Source of the DNA: Terriglobia bacterium
Lineage (GTDB): Bacteria; Acidobacteriota; Terriglobia; Terriglobales; Acidobacteriaceae
NCBI GenBank assembly: GCA_032252755.1
Contig: JAVUPY010000051.1
Location: 62,001 to 126,000 of the forward strand
DNA: 64,000 bases
Reading direction: 5' to 3'
The notes beneath the pieces were generated by a model. That model made no database searches and was not told the origin of the DNA. It worked only from the letters and a program-made list of their open reading frames with translations. Position numbers and translations under genes: made by a program. Each line of letters opens with the position of its first letter. The stretch's first letter is position 1. This document shows, one piece after another, positions 54,996-63,892 of this stretch.

Positions 54996-55580
54996 CTAAG
55001 ATTTTATCCATCCTGCCGCGCAAGCGTCTGCAATCACTTTCTCCACCGTCGAATAGATGTTCGGCATTCCGATTCTGACTGGCTCCATGCGCTTAATCAC
55101 CTTGTCCTTGGTCACCTTGTGGATGCGCCAGGTTCCGCCCTGGGTCTGGGCGTTGTGAAGCAGAGGCTGAAGGCGGTCAAGGGCATTCGCGTACTTCGAT
55201 TCCGGCGTTTGGCGTGCCTCAAATTCTTCCCAGAGGTTGCGGAACTCGCGGCCTTGTTCTTCCGGGAGGAGACCGAAGATCCTCTCTGCGGCCTTTTGCT
55301 CGCGGTCGTCCTTGTCGGCGTACCCGGCAGTGTCGTAGGCGAAGGTGTCGCCAGCATCGATCTCGACGATGTCGTGGACGAGCAGCATCTTGATTGTCTT
55401 CAGCAGGTTCACTGGTTCCGCAGCGTATTCCTCGAGCAGGACCGCCATTGTGGCCAAGTGCCAGGAGTGCTCGGCGGAGTTCTCGCGGCGGGACATGTCG
55501 ATTAGGAGCGTCTGGCGGAAGACGGTTTTGAGCTTGTCGAGTTCGAGGATGAAGGCGAGTTGATCTTCGAGCCGATTCAT
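54996..55580 (-). CDS. HD-domain nucleotidase-like protein (YfbR/HDDC2 type)
   Basis: 194 residues from the ATG at 55580 with AGGA upstream. SAEHSWHLATMAVLLEEYAA gives the first His; KMLLVHDIVEIDAGDTF the HD pair and following Glu. This pattern fits 5'-deoxynucleotidase-type HD hydrolases that act on dNMPs. It stands alone upstream of dnaG with no clear operon link. Confidence 0.82.
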   Translation of the reverse strand: MNRLEDQLAFILELDKLKTVFRQTLLIDMSRRENSAEHSWHLATMAVLLEEYAAEPVNLLKTIKMLLVHDIVEIDAGDTFAYDTAGYADKDDREQKAAERIFGLLPEEQGREFRNLWEEFEARQTPESKYANALDRLQPLLHNAQTQGGTWRIHKVTKDKVIKRMEPVRIGMPNIYSTVEKVIADACAAGWIKS

Positions 55581-55796
55581 TGTTCCTGATTGTGCCACAA
55601 GGAGATAGCGGGAAAAGATACTTCGACCCACCCCCCTGATTCGTGATCTATTGTTTTCATAGATCTACGGAAATTTCGGCGGTAAATCTATGAATATTAA
55701 TGGCTTAAATCCGAAAATCCGGGTTGACAGGTGACCCCAGGGAAATTGGTTCCGAGCGGCGGAGTTCACCGTGGGAGTGCCATCGCATTCCAGGTC

Positions 55797-56153
55797 CTAA
55801 CAAGCGTGGAAGAGAGCGGCATTGTCCCGCTCACGGAGAATGGAATTGTCCGGCCGGTCGGGCTGATACCGGATCATCACAGACTGGTTGCGAACGGAAT
55901 CCAGGAACTTTTCTGCTGCCGATTCCGTGCTGAATTTTCGCTGATACAGGCCCGAGTAGTACTCCCCGTTCGAAGAATAGGAATAGCCAAGTTCGGCCAC
56001 ATGGCCGTACTCGCCGGATGTGTATGCCGTTTCGACTCTGCCGGATGTGATCGGCCAACTCTCGGACCGCCTCTTCTTCAACCAGATCGCAATCCACGAT
56101 GCGGCAGCGAAAATCAAGATGTAGAGTTCTTTGGCCAGGAAGAAATTGTGCAT
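55797..56153 (-). CDS. DUF3592-like membrane protein
   Basis: About 118 residues if the ATG at 56153 is used. One N-terminal transmembrane helix (ELYILIFAAASWIAIWLKKR) is followed by a soluble beta-rich part (SGRVETAYTSGEYGHVAELG, YSSNGEYYSGLYQRKFSTES), the DUF3592 pattern. Function unknown; probably faces the periplasm or cytoplasm near the membrane. Confidence 0.6.
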   Translation of the reverse strand: MHNFFLAKELYILIFAAASWIAIWLKKRRSESWPITSGRVETAYTSGEYGHVAELGYSYSSNGEYYSGLYQRKFSTESAAEKFLDSVRNQSVMIRYQPDRPDNSILRERDNAALFHAC

Positions 56154-56380
56154 GGGCTCGCGTAGCTCCGGACCGGCTATTCTGGCAGACCGAACCCCGC
56201 GATGGTAGGGCACTGCCGCAACTGGGAACGTAGCTTCCCAGCGCTGAACTTTCTTCCCAAATCATGGAGCTTCAGCAACTTCTCGCAACCCGCGGGCACC
56301 TCGTTGTGCCCGCCGAATCATCACATTGACACGCTTCCATTGTGGCAAGCCATTTGCATCAGGCAAGGTGGGGTCAGCAA

Positions 56381-57130
56381 GTGATTCAAAGCTGCAAACT
56401 CGCGATAGTTGGTGCCGTTCTCCTGACAACGGCGATAATTCTGGAAGCGCAGACGCGAGTACCCGATCTCGGGACGATTGTGCAGCGTCTTGAGCAGACG
56501 CAAGAGGCGAATCACGGGAATGTACGTCCATACCAGGTCACACGCCAGTACCTGTTTTACGAGGGCCATGACAAGCCACAGGCCGATTCTTCCGTAGTAG
56601 CGGACGTAAGCTATTACCCGCCGAACACGAAGCAGTTCGAGATCGTGAATGCTTCAGGTGGCGGACGCGGGCAGCACGTGGTTAGAACGGTGCTTGAGCA
56701 CGAATCGGAGATGGCGACGGATTGGCACAAGACCGCTATCACCCGGAAGAATTATGAGTTCTCATTGCTGGGTGAGGAAACTCTGAACGGGCGGCGATGC
56801 TTCATCCTGGGGCTGGAGCCGCGCCGGAAATCGAAGGAACTGCTCGACGGGAAGGCTTGGATAGACGCGAGGGACTATCACATCATCCAAATCCAGGGGG
56901 AACCCTCGAAGAGCCCGTCGTTCTGGATCAAGAAAGTGAACGTGACGCTTTACTTCTCGAACGTCCAGGGCATGTGGTTGCAGACAGCGATTCGTGCGGT
57001 TGCGGATGTGAGATTCCTCGGGACGAACATTCTCTCGGAGCGGGATTTGAATTATCGTGTGGGCGCAGAAAGCGTCGCGAAGAGGCCGCCGCGAAATCCG
57101 GAGATCAATATCGCGGCGTACGTGCGGTAG
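56381..57130 (+). CDS. Secreted LolA/RseB-like lipid-binding-fold protein
   Basis: About 249 residues if the GTG at 56381 (AAGGTGGGG upstream) is the start; an ATG at 56342 is the alternative. A signal peptide (LAIVGAVLLTTAIILEAQT) is followed by a beta-rich domain with SYYPPNTKQFEIVNASGGGR and YEFSLLGEETLNGRRCFIL, resembling LolA or RseB/MucB proteins. It may sense or carry lipoprotein parts, but no lol partner is nearby. Confidence 0.6.
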   Translation: MIQSCKLAIVGAVLLTTAIILEAQTRVPDLGTIVQRLEQTQEANHGNVRPYQVTRQYLFYEGHDKPQADSSVVADVSYYPPNTKQFEIVNASGGGRGQHVVRTVLEHESEMATDWHKTAITRKNYEFSLLGEETLNGRRCFILGLEPRRKSKELLDGKAWIDARDYHIIQIQGEPSKSPSFWIKKVNVTLYFSNVQGMWLQTAIRAVADVRFLGTNILSERDLNYRVGAESVAKRPPRNPEINIAAYVR

Positions 57131-57175
57131 GATCGGCAATTCTCGTCAAGACAGATCGAAGCTTGGTACCCGCAA

Positions 57176-57919
57176 TTACTCAGAAATATCCTCTCCGAGA
57201 AGTCGCCAGTGGCCGTCGATCTTCGTCCAAGTATGGGCGACGCGGACCCACTTTGGCGTCCCACGCCCGAGATTGTCCAGCCACAGCGTCTTCACGCTGT
57301 AGTACGCAACGGCAGCATTTCCGTTAGCCCGAACCTCAATCGGGCCAAGCGAATATTCGTCAAGTTCCAGTTTGCCTGCTTCATATCTCCGTAGCCACGT
57401 AGCCACGTCCTTTTGCCCGAATAAGTAATAGCCCTCCTGTCGCAAAGCTACCGCGTCTTTTGCCCACGAGGCTTCGTAGTTCCTGACATCGAGATCGGCG
57501 ACATACTTCCACAACGCATTCTCCAACTGCCAGACTTCCTGTTCATCCGGCGAGCGGGTGCTGGTTAGGAACACAAGCGAGCCCTCGCCAAGCCGAAGTG
57601 CGAAAGTAACCATCTGGCTCGTGTTCGCAGCCACCTCGAACTTCTGTGACGCAGGTTTAAATCCGTTCGCCTGCACGAAGATTTCGTAGGGTCCCGGGGA
57701 TAAAGGCACATCAACGACACCTTCTGAGCTGGTTTCCAACTTAAGGGACAACGCAAGCGGATAAGGAACGATTCGCATGCGCGCGTGCGGGATCGGTGCA
57801 CCTGTCGGATCAAGAACTTTTATTGTGACCCTGCCCGCCACTGGAGCAGCCTGGGCGGATGCAAAAGGATGAATCGAAGCAAGCAGGAACACTGCCATTA
57901 AAGCAGTGGTTCTTAACAT
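57176..57919 (-). CDS. Secreted protein: Ig-like carboxypeptidase-regulatory domain plus NTF2-like domain
   Basis: About 247 residues from the ATG at 57919 (GAAGGGA upstream). Signal peptide (LMAVFLLASIHPFASAQA), then a small beta-sandwich (KVLDPTGAPIPHARMRIVPY, VDVPLSPGPYEIFVQANGFK) of the carboxypeptidase-regulatory type. Then an NTF2/SnoaL-like domain (QLENALWKYVADLDVRNYEA, GHWRLLGEDISE). The regulatory domain is common in acidobacterial exported proteins. Function unknown. Confidence 0.65.
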   Translation of the reverse strand: MLRTTALMAVFLLASIHPFASAQAAPVAGRVTIKVLDPTGAPIPHARMRIVPYPLALSLKLETSSEGVVDVPLSPGPYEIFVQANGFKPASQKFEVAANTSQMVTFALRLGEGSLVFLTSTRSPDEQEVWQLENALWKYVADLDVRNYEASWAKDAVALRQEGYYLFGQKDVATWLRRYEAGKLELDEYSLGPIEVRANGNAAVAYYSVKTLWLDNLGRGTPKWVRVAHTWTKIDGHWRLLGEDISE

Positions 57920-58050
57920 CGTGCGAATAGTCCCTTCTGTGTTGCTCTGATACGTGTTGGCGAAGATAACGGCCCAATCGTTTCTACTAATTACGGCCAC
58001 AAGTATGCAGCCGCACATCCTGAGTTGTCGTCAGTCAGAGCCAGGAGAGA

Positions 58051-58875
58051 CTACGATTGGGTGCTTTCGGTCCGTTGCTTTATGCTATCCAGCCACTGGC
58101 GCCGGAGCAGGCCGCTGCCGGGCACGATCAGTCGCCAGTAACGGCCCATGCCGCGACGGGTCGAATCGTCGAGTGCCACGACGCGCGTCTCAGTACTGAC
58201 GGTGGACCATCCGCCTCCCGCATCTTCCGCCCTGAAATCGAAAGCGACTTTGAGCGCACCCGACTCGCGGTAGTCGGCGCACTCCTGCAGCGTTCGCGGT
58301 TGCAACGGGCGCTTCGCGGGCACGTTCACACCGCCGCACATGACGATCTCGTGACCGTTGCCGCCCAAGGCATAACCGGATGCTGAAAATGCTTCGAGAA
58401 TCTGCCTGTCCTGCAAGGAGTCGGCGGTGGAATGAATGCGCAGGGCGGCGGCGCGAATTTTCATGAGCGTGGCCACTGATTTCATGTCGCGGAAACGCGA
58501 CTCGCGGACAGCCTGCATCACCTGCTCAGGCTTGGCGTGAATGCGCAGCGAGTGCCGCTCGTAGAACTGGTACTCGGGCATAACGTCGTCGAGCAGCTTG
58601 TTGTGTTGCGCGACGCGGATGGTCGGGGCCGGCCAGAGAAGGGCCACAAAAGCCAAGGCCACACCGCCGGCGAAAATCAGCGCTCCGGCGTATCGCTTGC
58701 GGATTCCGAGAAAACGGAAGGGAAGCGCGAGGTTCGCAAGGCCACAAAGAGCTACGGCGATTCCGGCGTAAGCGAGCGTGCTGAGCGGCTGATAAGAAGC
58801 CCAATAATTAAATAGCAGTATGAGGGCAAGACCGAGTGCGGAAATGACTGTCCAGGATACGGCCTTGAAGGACAT
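58051..58875 (-). CDS. Membrane protein with START/SRPBCC-like domain
   Basis: 274 residues; GAAAGGAG precedes the ATG. Three N-terminal transmembrane helices (residues about 5-85) are followed by a soluble domain with RIHAKPEQVMQAVRESRFRD and ETRVVALDDSTRRGMGRYWR. The shape fits a START/SRPBCC-type ligand-binding fold. Ligand and role are unknown. Confidence 0.6.
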   Translation of the reverse strand: MSFKAVSWTVISALGLALILLFNYWASYQPLSTLAYAGIAVALCGLANLALPFRFLGIRKRYAGALIFAGGVALAFVALLWPAPTIRVAQHNKLLDDVMPEYQFYERHSLRIHAKPEQVMQAVRESRFRDMKSVATLMKIRAAALRIHSTADSLQDRQILEAFSASGYALGGNGHEIVMCGGVNVPAKRPLQPRTLQECADYRESGALKVAFDFRAEDAGGGWSTVSTETRVVALDDSTRRGMGRYWRLIVPGSGLLRRQWLDSIKQRTESTQS

Positions 58876-58920
58876 CGGCTCATGCTCCTTTCGGACGGAA
58901 AACTCCGCGTCATAGACAGA

Positions 58921-58951
58921 CCCACATCTGCGAAAGACGTGCAGATGTAGG
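58921..58951. repeat. Family B palindrome between two membrane protein genes
   Basis: cccacatctgc and gcagatgtagg around gaaagacgt. Confidence 0.7.
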
Positions 58952-58967
58952 CAACCAGGTCGTCGGA

Positions 58968-59360
58968 TTACGAATGAGCCGCTTTTCGCAGCTCAAACCC
59001 GCGCACGACAACGTAAGCGATAAGCGTGAACAGGAAGAAGATCAAGAGCATCCAGGTGACGCTCTGCAGCGATCCGATGACCGTCTTGTAAATCTCCAAG
59101 CCCCACCGTTGCGATGTGAGAGCGAGCAACTTGCCGTCTTTATCCGGCGTGATGTACTTCTCGAGATCCCAGACGCGCACGCCACCCGCAATGCCGACTA
59201 CCAAAACGGCGAACATGATGTAGCGTCTCCAAATCGGAGCGAGTTCGTCGGAGACGAGCCTTGCCATAATCTTCTTCACGGGCACCGAAAAGACAACGGC
59301 AGTGACAACCGCGGTTGCTGCGGCTACCAGAAATGTGACGATGAGCAATGTTCCGAACAT
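58968..59360 (-). CDS. Small multi-pass membrane protein
   Basis: About 130 residues from the ATG at 59360, which has AAAGGAG upstream. Three hydrophobic segments (about 1-27, 44-62 and 105-125) separated by charged parts. No family recognised. Confidence 0.6.
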   Translation of the reverse strand: MFGTLLIVTFLVAAATAVVTAVVFSVPVKKIMARLVSDELAPIWRRYIMFAVLVVGIAGGVRVWDLEKYITPDKDGKLLALTSQRWGLEIYKTVIGSLQSVTWMLLIFFLFTLIAYVVVRGFELRKAAHS

Positions 59361-59452
59361 GACAGCTCCTTTCGGCAACGGCTTCTGGTCCTTGACTGAG
59401 CAGGAGCCACGCAAAGAGCCGATAGTGTGGATGGGGGAAGTCTACACCCGGA

Positions 59453-59482
59453 AAGATCGGTGGTCTTAAGATCGGTGGTCTT
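59453..59482. repeat. 15-bp tandem duplication
   Basis: aagatcggtggtctt occurs twice head to tail. It lies 187 bases before the quinone-oxidoreductase-like gene and 93 bases from the small membrane protein start; no role is evident. Confidence 0.7.
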
Positions 59483-59668
59483 GTGCGATTGTGAGCGAAG
59501 AGAGGATCAATTTGAACGCTATTTCGGGGCCTTGGATTGGTTTGGGGATATTGCATCAACTACCCTTCCTGAAACATCGCACCAACAACAAGGGTGTGAC
59601 GGTAGTCACAAGTACGTGCGTCAACTCTTGGATATAATCCCTCGCCGAATGCCCGGGACGGAGGGCCT

Positions 59669-60724
59669 GTGAAATACAGGCGAATCGTCGTCACCCATTA
59701 CGGCGGGCCCGAAGCGCTCCAGGTGCTTGAAGAAGAGTGTCCGCAGGCAAAGCCGGGCGAAGTGCGCGTGAAAGTGCTCGCTGCCGGCGTCTCCTTGCCT
59801 GACCTGATGGCACGCGAGGGAATTCATCCTGAAACACCGAAGATTCCTTACACACCGGGGTGGGATCTAGTCGGCGTGGTAGATCAACTCGGCGATGGTG
59901 TCTCAGGATTCGAACGGGGCCAGAGGGTCGCTTCGATGCCGATCCACGGTGCCTATGCCGAGTTCATTTGCCTGCCGAGACGTGAATTGATACCGGTGCC
60001 GACGGGGCTGGATGCAGGCGAGACCGTCAGCTTGATCCTGAACTACATCACTGCATACCAGATGCTGCATCATTCCGCCAAGGTGAAACCGGGACAGCGG
60101 GTTCTGATTCACGGCGCAGCAGGCGGCGTCGGCACGGCACTTCTGCAACTGGGGCGTCTCGCCGGACTGGAGATGTACGGCACTTGTTCGTTGCGAAGCA
60201 CATCAGCAGTTTCCGATCTCGGCTGTACTCCCATTGATTACAAAGAAGCCGACTTCCTGAAAGAAATTCAACGGCTGACGGATGATGGCGTGGACGTTGT
60301 CTTTGACCCAATAGGTGGTGATCACCTCTGGCAATCCCGCAAGGCACTTCGTCGAGGTGGACGCGTCATTGGTTACGGAAATACGACCTCCCTGCGCGGT
60401 CAGGGATTGTCGTCAAGTCGTCCAGGCCGCCGGAATCGGCTCCACGGTATCCCTATTTATGCGGTATACATCGCAGGCGGTTGGATATTGCCCGGGAGAA
60501 AACGGGTGATTCCCTACAGCATTCAGACGCTGAAACGTTTGCGTCCCGCCTTATTCCGAGAGAATCTGATCGCACTCCTGGATCTTCTTCAACAGCAGAA
60601 GATCAAGCCAATCGTTGCGCAACGATTTCCTCTTGCCGAGGCCAGGGCTGCGCATGAGCTGCTCGGGAAAGGCGGCGTGACAGGGAAGATCGTTCTCGTT
60701 ACTGAGAATGCAGTAGGTTGTTAA
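59669..60724 (+). CDS. Quinone oxidoreductase-like medium-chain dehydrogenase
   Basis: 351 residues from a GTG with GGAGG upstream. VTHYGGPEALQVLEEE opens the GroES-like domain, and GQRVLIHGAAGGVGTALLQL is the NADP-binding glycine motif. No catalytic-zinc Cys set is seen, so it is of the zinc-independent quinone oxidoreductase type. IGGDHLWQSRKALRRGGRVI supports this. The substrate is unknown. Confidence 0.85.
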   Translation: MKYRRIVVTHYGGPEALQVLEEECPQAKPGEVRVKVLAAGVSLPDLMAREGIHPETPKIPYTPGWDLVGVVDQLGDGVSGFERGQRVASMPIHGAYAEFICLPRRELIPVPTGLDAGETVSLILNYITAYQMLHHSAKVKPGQRVLIHGAAGGVGTALLQLGRLAGLEMYGTCSLRSTSAVSDLGCTPIDYKEADFLKEIQRLTDDGVDVVFDPIGGDHLWQSRKALRRGGRVIGYGNTTSLRGQGLSSSRPGRRNRLHGIPIYAVYIAGGWILPGRKRVIPYSIQTLKRLRPALFRENLIALLDLLQQQKIKPIVAQRFPLAEARAAHELLGKGGVTGKIVLVTENAVGC

Positions 60725-60855
60725 CGGGAACAGGGGATCGTGTCCTGTCCCTGTAAATTCGGGCGGTAATCCCACGAAAAGCTCAGGTGCAGCGAAAATC
60801 GTCGCATGGCCGGCGGCGGGAGTGTTACTCTCGCGCGCATACTCAGGAGGGTGCG

Positions 60856-61413
60856 ATGGCATCGCGTCCGGATCGGCATCATTACTTCATGGGAATTGCG
60901 TTGGCGGTTCGTCAGCGCGCGGACTGCACGGGGCAGAAGGTTGGAGCGGTGATCGTGGTGGATCGGCGGATTGTTTCGACCGGCTACAACGGGACGCCGA
61001 GCGGAATGCAGAATTGTTCCGACGGGGGCTGCCACCGGTGCGCGAATCGCGACAAGAAGTACGCTTCGGGTACCGCGTACGATCTCTGCATCTGCGTTCA
61101 CGCGGAACAGAACGCAATTTTGGCGGCGGCGAGGTTCGGCATCAGCATACAGGGCGCGGTGATGTATACGACGACGGAGCCGTGCTTTGGGTGCCTGAAG
61201 GAGATGCTGCAGGCGGGGATTTCCGAGGTGTACTACCTACATCCGTGGAGTTCGCCTCGGGATGAAAACCAGCAGCGGCAGTACCAGTCGCTGCAGAACG
61301 CGATTGAGCACGGAGTTCACCAACTGAACATGCCTGACGATCGGGAAGCGTGGGCGAAGGGCGCGTCGGCTGCAGTGGGATCGGCGGATTCTCACGGGAT
61401 GCAGACACCGTAA
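60856..61413 (+). CDS. dCMP deaminase-family protein
   Basis: 185 residues from the ATG at 60856, with AGGAGG at 60845-60850; the upstream open frame has no such site. CVHAEQNAILAAARFG holds the zinc His and catalytic Glu, and TTTEPCFGCLKEML the two zinc Cys. GYNGTPSGMQNC and CHRCANRDK mark a zinc-bearing family insert. It likely deaminates dCMP to dUMP, feeding thymidylate. Confidence 0.88.
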   Translation: MASRPDRHHYFMGIALAVRQRADCTGQKVGAVIVVDRRIVSTGYNGTPSGMQNCSDGGCHRCANRDKKYASGTAYDLCICVHAEQNAILAAARFGISIQGAVMYTTTEPCFGCLKEMLQAGISEVYYLHPWSSPRDENQQRQYQSLQNAIEHGVHQLNMPDDREAWAKGASAAVGSADSHGMQTP

Positions 61414-61462
61414 AGGTGGGCTGTGGCTCCGCAATCGAGCGCCGGCGATGAAAGAGAAACAG

Positions 61463-61496
61463 ACTCACATTTGCGAACAACGCGCAGACGTGGGGA
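61463..61496. repeat. Degenerate family B palindrome after the dCMP deaminase gene
   Basis: actcacatttgcg and cgcagacgtgggga around aacaacg. Confidence 0.5.
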
Positions 61497-61522
61497 CCTT
61501 CATCGATTCTCACGGGATGCAA

Positions 61523-61557
61523 AAGGAAACCGCTCCTGCGGTTTAGACAGGAGCGGT
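61523..61557 (-). terminator. Likely terminator of rnpB
   Basis: On the minus strand accgctcctg pairs with caggagcggt (10 bp), followed by ttcctttt. It lies just past the rnpB 3' end. Confidence 0.75.
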
Positions 61558-61574
61558 CACGTATAGCAGCCGGA

Positions 61575-61979
61575 TCTATAAGCCGAATTCTGTCCGCGGC
61601 TTGCGCCGTGGGGCGATCATTCCTCTTGGCCAGCCATTACTGGCTGGCTCCAGCGACCTACCCGAAGGTTTGACGTGCCGAGCCGGCGCGTGCACCCGAA
61701 GGCGCTTCCTCCCTATTTGGTCTTGCTCCGTGTGGGGTTTGCCATGCCCCGGACATTACTGCCCGGGCGGTGCGCTCTTACCGCACCTTTTCACCCTTAC
61801 CTCGTCGAAACGAGGCGGTATATTCTCTGTGGCACTTTCCGTCAGTTGCCCTTGACGGCAACCGCCCGGACGTTATCCGGCACACTGCTCTGCGGAGTTC
61901 GGACTTTCCTCTCCCGCTTCCGTGCGGCCTGGCAGAACCAGCGTAAACGGGACGGCAGCGATCACCCGATCCAGCGGCT
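61575..61979 (-). ncRNA. rnpB: RNase P RNA, bacterial type A
   Basis: Read on the minus strand, the 5' part contains gagaggaaagtccgaactcc followed by gcagagcag, the P4 5' strand and CR-I core. The middle has gggtgaaaaggtgcggtaag and agcgcaccg (CR-II/III). The 3' end has acagaattcggcttataga, the P4 3' strand. Together these are the universal core of RNase P RNA, which trims tRNA 5' leaders. Ends are estimated to within about 10 bases. Confidence 0.95.
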
Positions 61980-61989
61980 AACAATGAAT

Positions 61990-61995
61990 ATTATA
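61990..61995 (-). promoter_or_regulatory. Probable rnpB -10 element
   Basis: TATAAT on the minus strand, about 11 bases before the estimated RNA 5' end. No good -35 box is seen. The element overlaps the stop codon of the upstream gene. Confidence 0.6.
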
Positions 61996-63742
61996 GCGAA
62001 TTGGCTGCCCGGCGGATGGCGGTCGAGACCTGCACTTCCAGCCGATACTGTTCCGCCGCTTCGGTTTCTCGGCCCTGGGCATGCAAGGCCTTGGCGAGAG
62101 CTCCGTGATAGCCGACGGTCTGGGGTGCCAATGTCGTGGCGATGCGATACCAGCGTTCGGCTTCGGCGTAGTCCTTTTCTTTCATGGCAAGGTTGCCGAC
62201 CTTCGAGGCACAGATCGGCTTGAGATTGCCGAAAGAATCCGCGGTGAAAGCTCGCTCATAGCCGGACTTGGCCTTGGTCAGATCGTCTCGCCTCTCGGCC
62301 AGGGCGGCTTGCGAATACAGGAGATAAGCAGAGGCCGGGTGCGCGTTGAGACCTTCCGTGATTATCTCTTCGGCAGCCGGAAGATTGCCGGCGAGGGCAT
62401 ACTCGTCCGCGAGAACTACCTTGGGACGTACTGAGTTGGGTGCGATGACGCTGGCGCGCTGCCAGAGCGAGAGATTATCCACCCAGAAGCCGGTTTCGTG
62501 CCAGGTACTCGCTGCCCAAGAAGCAATCAGCAACAGGCCGATTGCGTAGCGAGCCTGCGCGGGAACACGGCTTGGGGCCAGAAGCAGCCACGCGATCAGC
62601 GCAGCGAAGGGATAGCTTGCGAGATACAGGTATCGGTCGTGCTGCTGCGCCATGGGTGCTAGCACAATGTAGGGCGCCATCGTGAGCACGAAGAATGCAA
62701 CCATAACGGTCGCTTCTACCGAGCGGTGCCGCAGCCATATCCAGATGCCAATCCCCCCAGAGAGCAGCAATGCGATTCCCGGAGCGACGAAGTTCCAGAG
62801 CTTGGGCGTGGTGACGATGATGGAGTCGTACATCACGGCGAGACCGGTGGGCCACACCAGGTGCTTTACGTACCACCAGCAGGCGAGCGGTGCGCTCCAG
62901 ATGTTCGTGGCCGTGAAGGAAGGTTTCAGGTAAGGCTTTCCCACTCCGGCGCTGACGACATGAGGCGTAAGCGCGATGTGTCGCAGAACGAAGTATCCGG
63001 CGATTGCAATGGCGTAAGGAAGCAGAAGGAGAAAGCTTTTGCGAATTTTTTGGCGGCTGGTTTCCGAAAGCCAGAAATGTACCGCGATGAGGCCCGGCAG
63101 AACGGCGAGCGTCTCTTTTGTGAGCAGGCAGGCCGCATAGAATAGAAGCGAACCGGCAATCCAGCCGTTCCGCGAGGTTTCGCGCCATTTGAAGTAGCAG
63201 ATGAGAGATGCGAAGAAGAAAAGAGCACCGATACCGTCGCACCAACTGCTGCCGACCCATGCGACCGGTTCTACTTTCGCCGGGTGAATGGAGTAGAAAA
63301 ATGCGGTCAGCAGGGCCATCCATTCGGAACGAAACAGGTGGCGTCCGAAGAGGTATGCCAGATAAAACGCGGTGACATGAATGGCAACGGCGGCGAGGTG
63401 AAACCATCCGGGAGTGCCACCGGTCCAATGTACGAAGATGATGCCTAGAGCCGACGATAACGGACGATAGTAGTCGGACCCGGTGCCGGAAGCCGAGGCG
63501 AAAAGATCATGTAGAAAGAGGGATTTGAGAGCGGCCCAGCCCTTCCACTGGATGAAAACAATTCCGAGGTCGTCGTAGACGAAGCCGTAAGTGACAGTTC
63601 GCACGTAGAGCGCTGCCAGAAAAATGGCGGAAAGGCGCAGGAGAACCCCGGGCTCGCGCAACTTGCGGGCGAGCCACCCGAGTTTAGGGGAATCCCTCAC
63701 CGTCTCGGACCGCAGTGGTTCTGTATATGTGCCTGTGTTCAA
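61991..63742 (-). CDS. GT-C-type glycosyltransferase membrane protein with C-terminal TPR
   Basis: 583 residues from a TTG start. Ten or so transmembrane helices cover about 30-410, with the luminal YDD motif (GFVYDDLGIVF) near residue 56 typical of GT-C protein mannosyltransferases. DYYRPLSSALGIIFVHWTGG follows. The last 140 residues are TPR-like helices. It resembles the TMTC/O-mannosyltransferase type, which moves sugars from lipid carriers to proteins. Its stop lies at the rnpB promoter. Confidence 0.78.
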   Translation of the reverse strand: MNTGTYTEPLRSETVRDSPKLGWLARKLREPGVLLRLSAIFLAALYVRTVTYGFVYDDLGIVFIQWKGWAALKSLFLHDLFASASGTGSDYYRPLSSALGIIFVHWTGGTPGWFHLAAVAIHVTAFYLAYLFGRHLFRSEWMALLTAFFYSIHPAKVEPVAWVGSSWCDGIGALFFFASLICYFKWRETSRNGWIAGSLLFYAACLLTKETLAVLPGLIAVHFWLSETSRQKIRKSFLLLLPYAIAIAGYFVLRHIALTPHVVSAGVGKPYLKPSFTATNIWSAPLACWWYVKHLVWPTGLAVMYDSIIVTTPKLWNFVAPGIALLLSGGIGIWIWLRHRSVEATVMVAFFVLTMAPYIVLAPMAQQHDRYLYLASYPFAALIAWLLLAPSRVPAQARYAIGLLLIASWAASTWHETGFWVDNLSLWQRASVIAPNSVRPKVVLADEYALAGNLPAAEEIITEGLNAHPASAYLLYSQAALAERRDDLTKAKSGYERAFTADSFGNLKPICASKVGNLAMKEKDYAEAERWYRIATTLAPQTVGYHGALAKALHAQGRETEAAEQYRLEVQVSTAIRRAANSL

Positions 63743-63892
63743 GTTCCCGGACTCCGTTGGATGGCTTGACTATACAGCAAGTTACGGCGAAACCTGGACT
63801 GACGGAAGTGCAATGAATATAGGTTTTTGCGTCTACGGGGCGAGCTCATCCGTCTGCTAAACTGTGAGAACCTCGTCGCCGCGCAGGTTTGC

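Noticed and set aside
55632-55796. Promoter from the TTGACA-like gggttgacaggtg near 55722-55734
   Set aside because: No matching -10 box at normal spacing, and no gene starts in that direction nearby.
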